From positions 1-11,496 of the forward strand of contig CAKSWU010000037.1 of NCBI GenBank assembly GCA_934513205.1: DNA of 11,496 nucleotides, given 5' to 3'. Below, piece by piece: positions 6,624 to 11,496 of this stretch. The stretch comes from an uncultured Faecalibacterium sp. (GTDB lineage Bacteria; Bacillota; Clostridia; Oscillospirales; Ruminococcaceae). Position 1 is the stretch's first letter. Every line of letters begins with the position of its first letter. The notes beneath the pieces are model-generated. The model did not search any database and was not told the origin of the DNA. It worked only from the letters and a program-made list of their open reading frames with translations. Made by a program: the position numbers and the translations under genes.

Positions 6624-9287
6624 TTATTCGCCCAAAGCCTTCCGGACTACGGATGCCACCGCAGCCAGTGCCTCGTCGATCTTGGTCTCGTCCTTCAGGC
6701 CAGCCATTGCAAAGTCCGGCTTGCCGCCGCCCTTGCCGCCGGCAATAGCAGACAGCTCCTTGACCAGCACACCGGCCTTCAGGCCCTTTTCCTGTGCCAG
6801 TTTATTCACCGTAACGGCCATGGTGATCTTATCCTCAGCCTTGCCCACCAGAACAGCCACCACAGGGTTCACGGCCTTGTCGCGGATGCTGTCGCACATA
6901 CCGCGCAGGGTGTCGCCGGTAGTACCGGTAAAGTACGCGGAAGCAATCTTCACGCCGCCGATCTCCTCGGCATTGTCGAACAGGCTGGTCACCTTGGAAG
7001 CAGCGACCTGTGCCTTGATCTCTTCCAGTTCCTTGGCCAGAGCCTTGTTCTCAGCCATCACGGCCTCGGCACGGACGGGCAGAGCGGTGACGTTGTTGGC
7101 CTTCAGGGTGTTTGCCACGGTATGCAGCATGGCCTCCTGCAGGTTTGCACGGATCAGCAGGTTGCGTCCGGTCACAGCCTCAATGCGGCGGATGCCGGCA
7201 GCCACAGAGGACTCGCTGACGATCTTGAAGCCGCCGATCTGGGCGGTGTTCTTGACATGAGTGCCGCCGCAGAACTCGGTAGACCAGCCCTCGATGTCGA
7301 CCACGCGCACGACCTTGCCGTACTTTTCGCCGAACAGAGCCATTGCACCCAGCTTCTTGGCGTCCTCAATGGGCATCTCCTGCACGGTGACATTCATGGA
7401 GTCATAGATCTTGTCGTTGACGATCTTCTGCACCCGTGCCAGCTCCTCGGGGGTCACGGCACTGAAGTGGGTGAAGTCAAAGTGGGTGATCTCGGCGTCC
7501 TGATAGGAGCCTGCCTGATGCACATGGTCGCCCAGCACCTCACGCAGGGCAGCCTGCAGCAGGTGGGTAGCGGTGTGGTTGCGGGCAATGGCCATGCGGT
7601 AGTCCTTGTCCACCTGTGCGGTCAGCACATCGCCAACCTTCACGATGCCGCTCTCCAGCACGCAGGTGTGGACGTAGTAGCCCTTGGGGGTCTTTTTCAC
7701 GTCCAGCACACGCAGGCTGCACTCGGTGCCGTTCAGCACGCCATGGTCGGCAGCCTGACCGCCCATCTCAGCGTAGAAGGGGGTCTTGTCCAGCACCACC
7801 AGCACGCCGTCCTTTGCCTCCTCGTCGGTGGCAATGGCATCGGTCAGGGTCTCCTCGTCGCTCAGCGCCACAACGGTACCCTTGTCGGTCAGGGTGTCGT
7901 AGCCGGTAAAGACGGTGGGCTCGGCCTCCAGTGCGCCGAACAGGTCCTCGCTCCAGCCGGAGATGTTCTTCTTCAGGCGCTCGGCGCGGGCACGCTCCTT
8001 CTGCTTCTTCATCTCGGCATGGAAACCGTCCTCGTCGATCTCGATGCCCTGCTCGGCAGCAATCTCCCTGGTCAGGTCCAGCGGGAAGCCGAAGGTATCG
8101 TTCAGCTTAAAGACATCCAGACCCTTCAGCAGATGCTCGTGTGCCTTTTCCAGACCGTCGATCATATTGTTCAGGATGTTCATGCCGGCATCAATGGTGC
8201 GGGCAAAGTTTGCCTCCTCGGTGCCGATGACCTTTTTGATGTAGGCATCGTGCTCCCGCAGCTCGGGGTAGGCGGACTCGCTGGACTGGATGACCGTCTC
8301 CACCAGCTCCACCAGGAACGGGCGGGTAACGCCCAGCATCCGTCCATGACGTGCAGCGCGGCGCAGCAGGCGGCGCAGCACATAGCCGCGGCCCTCGTTG
8401 GAAGGCAGGATGCCGTCCGACACCATAAAGGTGCAGCTGCGGATGTGGTCGGTGATAACGCGGATGGAGATGTCGTCCTTGGCATTTTCGCCATAGGTCT
8501 TGTTTGCGATGTGCTCCACATGGTGCAGCACGCTCTGCACGGTGTCCACCTCGAACAGGTTGCCCACGCCCTGCATCACGCAGGCCAGACGCTCCAAGCC
8601 CATGCCGGTGTCGATGTTGGGGCGTGCCAGACGCTCGTAGTGGCCCTTGCCGTCGGCGTCGAACTGGCTGAACACGAGGTTCCAGATCTCCATATAGCGG
8701 TCGCAGTCGCAGCCCACGCCGCAGGTCGGCTTGCCGCAGCCGTACTCGGGGCCGCGGTCAAAGTAGATCTCGGAGCAGGGGCCGCACGGACCGGAGCCGT
8801 GCTCCCAGAAGTTGTCCTCCTTGCCCAGACGCACCATGTGATCCGGGGCAATGCCCACCTTCTTGGTCCAGATGTCGTAGGCCTCATCGTCCTCTTCGTA
8901 GACCGAGATGTGCAGCTTGTCCTTGGGGATGGCCATCCACTCGTCGCTGGTCAAAAACTCCCATGCCCAGGGAATGACCTCGTCCTTGAAGTAATCCTGA
9001 AAGGAGAAGTTTCCCAGCATCTCAAAGAAGGTGCCGTGGCGGGCAGTGATGCCCACGCGCTCGATATCCGGGGTGCGGATGCACTTCTGGCAGGTGGTCA
9101 CACGATGACGGGGCGGCTCCTCCTGTGCCAGGAACCACTTTTTCATGGGGGCCATGCCGCTGTTGATCAGCAGCAGGCTGGGGTCGTTCTTGGGCACCAG
9201 CGGGAAGCTGTCCAGACGCAGATGGCCTTTGCTTTCAAAGAAGCTCAGGTACTTTTCACGCAGTTCGTTCAAACCGGTCCATTGCAT
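6624..9287 (-). CDS. alaS: Alanine--tRNA ligase
   Basis: An 887-residue alanyl-tRNA synthetase, which charges tRNA-Ala in the cytosol and clears mis-charged Ser and Gly. The class II catalytic core fills about 1-240 (NSGMAPMKKWF at 42-52, ARHGTFFEMLGNFSF at 82-96, and GPCGPCSEIYFDRG starting at 166). Extra cysteines 184, 189, 193 and 195 lie in a loop just before RYMEIWNLVF, and could bind zinc. The editing domain keeps its metal ligands His571, His575 (HTATH) and Cys673, His677 (CGGTH). The C-terminal C-Ala domain ends with GGKGGGKPDFAMAG (850-863). I start at 9287 because AGGAGAG (9296-9302) sits 8 bases upstream and the product then begins with the normal MQWTGLNELREKYLSFF. The in-frame upstream extension to 9386 runs back into the T-box terminator and is not coding. 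Length matches the family. Confidence 0.97.
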   Translation of the reverse strand: MQWTGLNELREKYLSFFESKGHLRLDSFPLVPKNDPSLLLINSGMAPMKKWFLAQEEPPRHRVTTCQKCIRTPDIERVGITARHGTFFEMLGNFSFQDYFKDEVIPWAWEFLTSDEWMAIPKDKLHISVYEEDDEAYDIWTKKVGIAPDHMVRLGKEDNFWEHGSGPCGPCSEIYFDRGPEYGCGKPTCGVGCDCDRYMEIWNLVFSQFDADGKGHYERLARPNIDTGMGLERLACVMQGVGNLFEVDTVQSVLHHVEHIANKTYGENAKDDISIRVITDHIRSCTFMVSDGILPSNEGRGYVLRRLLRRAARHGRMLGVTRPFLVELVETVIQSSESAYPELREHDAYIKKVIGTEEANFARTIDAGMNILNNMIDGLEKAHEHLLKGLDVFKLNDTFGFPLDLTREIAAEQGIEIDEDGFHAEMKKQKERARAERLKKNISGWSEDLFGALEAEPTVFTGYDTLTDKGTVVALSDEETLTDAIATDEEAKDGVLVVLDKTPFYAEMGGQAADHGVLNGTECSLRVLDVKKTPKGYYVHTCVLESGIVKVGDVLTAQVDKDYRMAIARNHTATHLLQAALREVLGDHVHQAGSYQDAEITHFDFTHFSAVTPEELARVQKIVNDKIYDSMNVTVQEMPIEDAKKLGAMALFGEKYGKVVRVVDIEGWSTEFCGGTHVKNTAQIGGFKIVSESSVAAGIRRIEAVTGRNLLIRANLQEAMLHTVANTLKANNVTALPVRAEAVMAENKALAKELEEIKAQVAASKVTSLFDNAEEIGGVKIASAYFTGTTGDTLRGMCDSIRDKAVNPVVAVLVGKAEDKITMAVTVNKLAQEKGLKAGVLVKELSAIAGGKGGGKPDFAMAGLKDETKIDEALAAVASVVRKALGE

Positions 9288-9370
9288 AGATCTTTCTCTC
9301 CTCGATTGTCTTTGGCGCTTTGCGCGCCTGATGTATGAGCCATGGCAGATGGGGCGGCACGGCAAAAAAC

Positions 9371-9663
9371 AAAAAACAGCCCTCATCCCAAAAAGGGACG
9401 AAGGCTGTGCTGTTCAAACTCCGTGGTACCACCCAAATTGCAAAGGATAAAATGTGTCCCCTGCCGCTTTCGGCGCGTTAACGCTGCGCTGCGTCCGACT
9501 TGTGTCGCCGGAAGCTCCGGGGCGGCGCAAAATGCACCCGACCGGAACGCCTTGCAGCCTGCGGGCGTTCTCTCTGGACGGTGGTACGCATCTCTGACCC
9601 CATCATTGCCATCTGTCATAATTCCTTATTCCGCAAAGAACGGCACCGCCGCCCTTCGCGTAC
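9371..9663 (-). promoter_or_regulatory. T-box riboswitch (tRNA-Ala-sensing leader) of alaS
   Basis: Read on the minus strand, the leader holds every main part of a transcription-attenuating T-box. Stem I closes with GGGCGGCGGTGC (9643-9654) pairing with GTACCACCGTCC (9576-9587), 11 of 12 positions paired counting G-U. A stem III candidate, GAACGCC/GGCGTTC (9564-9570 with 9545-9551), follows an AGAGAG spacer. The T-box sequence GGGTGGTACCACGG is at 9421-9434. Its UGGU suits the ACCA end of tRNA-Ala (discriminator A). The terminator is a 13-bp stem at 9377-9407 with a T5 loop and a T6 run at 9371-9376. The specifier is less certain; a GCG alanine triplet sits at 9587-9589 on the 3' side of stem I. 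Uncharged tRNA-Ala should stabilise the antiterminator and raise expression of alaS and the genes behind it. Confidence 0.93.
9377..9407 (-). terminator. Conditional terminator of the alaS T-box
   Basis: Thirteen paired positions (9395-9407 with 9377-9389, two of them G-U) enclose a T5 loop, followed on the minus strand by six Ts and, one G later, six more Ts. It competes with the T-box antiterminator just upstream, and the alaS ATG lies about 84 bases past the end of the first T run. Confidence 0.93.
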
Positions 9664-9669
9664 AGTTAA

Positions 9670-9697
9670 ATTATAGCATGCGTAAAGCGTTTGTCAA
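9670..9697 (-). promoter_or_regulatory. Strong sigma-A promoter for the alaS leader
   Basis: A perfect TTGACA (9692-9697) and a perfect TATAAT (9670-9675) are separated by 16 bases, with a TG one base before the -10. Start of transcription falls near 9663, just ahead of stem I of the T-box. The -35 begins 17 bases past the stop codon of the lipoprotein gene, and I see no clear terminator between them, so some readthrough from that gene is possible. Confidence 0.92.
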
Positions 9698-9713
9698 CGG
9701 TTTTGGACAAAAT

Positions 9714-10436
9714 TTACGGCACCCAGACGCGGCGCACCTCCAGCACCTTGCCGCCCTGCACCACCAGCGTGGTATTATAGGTGGTCCAGTTATCGGGGTC
9801 TGCATTGATCGCTGCTGCCACGGCATCCGCGCCCGTAGTCTCCACGGCTTCGGCCTGCGGGTCGGCAGAACTGTCCTTCAGCACTACATCCTCTGCCAGC
9901 GGCATCGTCTTTTCTCCCATCTCATAGTAGACAGGGTAATCGTCAAAGGTCATCGTCCGGTAGGCATCATCTTCCAGCTTCAGGTCAAGACCGTACTGCT
10001 CCTCCATGCCGCCATTGATGGTGACAAGATGGTACTGATCGTTTTTCTCGATACTCTCCACTGCAACGGTCACAAACTGGTTCCATGCAGCCCCCTCTTC
10101 GTGGAGGGTGATCTGATCCCCAACGGCAAGCTTTTCAATCTCCTCTTTCTTATAAATGTCGCAGCTGAACACCTTTGCAGTCAATTTACCGTCCTGCACA
10201 CCGGAGGTAATGGCGGCAGAAACAAACGTGATGGTCTGTGTGTCATCAAGGTCATCCAGTGTCCATGTCAGCAGATTGATCGGTTCCGTAACGCCTTCTT
10301 CTGCCACATGGGACGAGGCCGGCACTACACTGGATGCGGGGGTGCTGGCGGGGGTACCGGAGCCGCCGCAGGCCGTCAATGCGATGCCAGCAGCCAGAAC
10401 AGCCGTCACGGCCAGCATTTTTTTATTCAGTCTCAT
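9714..10436 (-). CDS. Uncharacterised lipoprotein
   Basis: A 240-residue secreted, membrane-anchored protein. The N-terminus is a lipoprotein signal: KK after MRLN, a hydrophobic run (MLAVTAVLAAGIAL), and the lipobox L-T-A-C with Cys23 as the lipid-attached residue. A Ser/Thr/Pro/Ala-rich linker (about 25-47) leads to a mature domain rich in Asp and Glu with alternating short beta-strand-like segments and no motif I recognise. An alanine-rich stretch (about 195-210) precedes a final VVQGGKVLEVRRVWVP strand. The mature domain suggests an extracytoplasmic binding or structural role, but I cannot assign a function. The ATG at 10434-10436 gives the correct signal peptide and follows a modest GAAGGG site. 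The frame stays open upstream to 10598, but that part contains the promoter. It is a single-gene unit with its own promoter. Confidence 0.87.
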   Translation of the reverse strand: MRLNKKMLAVTAVLAAGIALTACGGSGTPASTPASSVVPASSHVAEEGVTEPINLLTWTLDDLDDTQTITFVSAAITSGVQDGKLTAKVFSCDIYKKEEIEKLAVGDQITLHEEGAAWNQFVTVAVESIEKNDQYHLVTINGGMEEQYGLDLKLEDDAYRTMTFDDYPVYYEMGEKTMPLAEDVVLKDSSADPQAEAVETTGADAVAAAINADPDNWTTYNTTLVVQGGKVLEVRRVWVP

Positions 10437-10491
10437 ATCTGTACCCTTCTTCTTATTTCTGTGGGAAAGGTCTGTTCCGTTCCCCGCCCGT

Positions 10492-10520
10492 ATCATACGC
10501 CATCCGGGCCGAAAAGTCAA
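10492..10520 (-). promoter_or_regulatory. Sigma-A promoter of the lipoprotein gene
   Basis: On the minus strand TTGACT (10515-10520) and TATGAT (10492-10497) lie 17 bases apart, each one mismatch from consensus. Transcription would start near 10485, giving a leader of about 50 bases before the lipoprotein ATG. Its -35 is 18 bases from the -35 of the divergent promoter. Confidence 0.82.
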
Positions 10521-10538
10521 TTTTCCGGGTCCGTGTGC

Positions 10539-10567
10539 TTGACGTGCGGTTTGTGTTCCGCTACAAT
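10539..10567 (+). promoter_or_regulatory. Sigma-A promoter of the pseudouridine synthase gene
   Basis: TTGACG (10539-10544) and TACAAT (10562-10567) are 17 bases apart, each one mismatch from consensus. Transcription would start near 10574, about 40 bases before the GTG start codon. It is arranged back to back with the lipoprotein promoter. Confidence 0.84.
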
Positions 10568-10615
10568 AAAAACGAATCAAAGCCCATTCTGATTGCAATA
10601 GAGAGGAATTTTTCC

Positions 10616-11496
10616 GTGAAAATTTTAAAAGTAAAATGTCTCGCCCCTACCCGGCTGGACAACTATCTGACCCAGCAGTTCCCCGCCCTGACCCCGGGCC
10701 GCCTGAACAAGGCACTGCGGGAAAACAAGATCAAGCTGAACGGCAAAAAGCAGCCGCTTTCCACCCGCGTGATGGCGGGCGATGAGATCAAGCTGTTCAT
10801 TCTGGACGATGTGCTGGACACCGACCGCCGGGTGGAAGGCCCCGCATGGAAGAACGCCCGCACCCCGGCGCAGGTGGTGTACGACTGCCCGCAAATCCTG
10901 ATCGTGAACAAGCCCGCCGGGCTTGCGGTGGACGGCCCGGAGGACGACACACTGCTGAACCGTGCACTGCTGTACCTGAACAAGCAGGGCGAGTACAAGG
11001 AGAACGATCGGTACACCCCCGCTCTGTGCCACCGGCTGGACACCGGCACCAGCGGTCTTGTGATCATTGCCAAGACCCCGGAAGCCGAGGAGCTGTTCCT
11101 TGCCGCCATCAAGAACCGCGAGGTGCAAAAGACCTACCTCTGCGTCACCTTTGGCCGTCCGCTGCCGCCGGACGCCACCTTGGGCGGCTACCTGCTGAAG
11201 GACGCCGACCGCGGCATCGTGAAGATCGTGGAGGACAAACAGCCCGGCGCCAAGGAGGTGGAGACCCGGTACGAGACCATTGCCGTCTCCGGCCGTCTGG
11301 CACTGCTGAAGGTGCAGCTGATCACCGGCCGCACCCACCAGATCCGCGCCCACATGGCCAGCATCGGCTGCCCCATCCTTGGCGACAGCAAGTACGGCAA
11401 CAACACCGCCAACCGGGAGCTGAAGCTGAAGTATCAGGCGCTGTGCGCATGGGAGCTGACCATGCCCCGCTTCACCCAGCCGGACTTTGCCTTCCT
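10616..11496 (+). CDS. RluA-family 23S/tRNA pseudouridine synthase (3' end outside the window)
   Basis: An open frame of 293 codons that leaves the window. RluA-type enzymes turn chosen uridines of rRNA or tRNA into pseudouridine. An N-terminal S4-like RNA-binding segment (about 12-60, TRLDNYLTQQFPALTPGRLNK onward) is followed by the catalytic domain: ILIVNKPAGLAV (94-105), the signature HRLDTGTSGL (139-148) with Asp142 as the catalytic aspartate, and GRTHQIRAHM (238-247) ending in ILGDSKYG. The target uridine cannot be told from sequence, since RluC, RluD and other types share these motifs. The GTG at 10616 is the start I prefer, because GAGAGGA (10601-10607) lies 8 bases upstream and the protein then begins normally. 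Only a few residues are likely missing at the C-terminus. Confidence 0.92.
   Translation, partial: MKILKVKCLAPTRLDNYLTQQFPALTPGRLNKALRENKIKLNGKKQPLSTRVMAGDEIKLFILDDVLDTDRRVEGPAWKNARTPAQVVYDCPQILIVNKPAGLAVDGPEDDTLLNRALLYLNKQGEYKENDRYTPALCHRLDTGTSGLVIIAKTPEAEELFLAAIKNREVQKTYLCVTFGRPLPPDATLGGYLLKDADRGIVKIVEDKQPGAKEVETRYETIAVSGRLALLKVQLITGRTHQIRAHMASIGCPILGDSKYGNNTANRELKLKYQALCAWELTMPRFTQPDFAF

Noticed and set aside
7122..9338. A 738-codon plus-strand open frame opposite alaS
   Set aside because: It is the exact antisense of a well-supported alaS, its composition is dominated by His, Gln, Leu and Val as expected from reverse-complemented GC-rich codons, and it has no ribosome site.
9288..9386. 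N-terminal extension of AlaRS to the ATG at 9384-9386
   Set aside because: It would start inside the T-box terminator stem, and the 33 extra residues match no synthetase. The ATG at 9285-9287 has the ribosome site.
9691..9710. Inverted repeat TTGTC-N10-GACAA overlapping the alaS -35
   Set aside because: Only 5 bp per arm with AT-rich surroundings. It may arise by chance around the TTGACA box, and I cannot support an operator or a terminator.
1..11496. CRISPR arrays, tRNA or rRNA genes, and complete insertion sequences
   Set aside because: I looked for regularly spaced repeats, tRNA-like cloverleafs ending in CCA and transposase motifs on both strands and saw none.

Overview
This window looks like a chromosome segment of a GC-rich, Gram-positive, anaerobic Clostridia-type bacterium, probably of the Oscillospiraceae (Faecalibacterium or a close relative). 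That placement is an inference from general gene style: a T-box upstream of alaS, a SigK-type sigma factor, strong GGAGG ribosome sites and about 57-68% GC in the lines I counted. No marker gene proves it.

The left end (1 to about 1100) is accessory DNA. It starts with a 5'-truncated piece of a RepA_N-type replication initiator, the kind carried by plasmids and integrative elements. An AT-rich stretch follows (23-25% GC in two counted lines) that holds one complete alpha/beta hydrolase gene with its own minus-strand terminator. This block looks horizontally acquired and sits against host-like DNA.

From about 1100 to the end the window reads as chromosomal housekeeping DNA. A plus-strand sigma factor of the SigK type (1224-1919) keeps a hydrophobic pro-sequence and lies behind a sigma-E-like -10 element. 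It converges on a minus-strand pair, holA (DNA polymerase III delta) and rnmV (ribonuclease M5), which are joined by an ATGA overlap and read from a promoter inside the 3' end of comEC. Upstream of these lies a second minus-strand cluster in the order alaS, HIT-family hydrolase, phosphoribosyltransferase, comEC. It is headed by a strong promoter and a complete T-box leader (9371-9663) that senses uncharged tRNA-Ala. comEC carries a one-base frameshift in a G4 run, and its C-terminal metallo-beta-lactamase-like domain has lost the metal-binding motif.

At the right end an uncharacterised lipoprotein gene (minus) and an RluA-family pseudouridine synthase gene (plus, running off the window) are read from back-to-back promoters whose -35 boxes are 18 bp apart.

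Most of the window is ordinary core genome. I found no convincing new multi-gene system. The points most worth a second look are the SigK-like gene with its possible sporulation-type promoter, the broken or misread comEC, and the mobile-element remnant with its AT-rich cargo gene.
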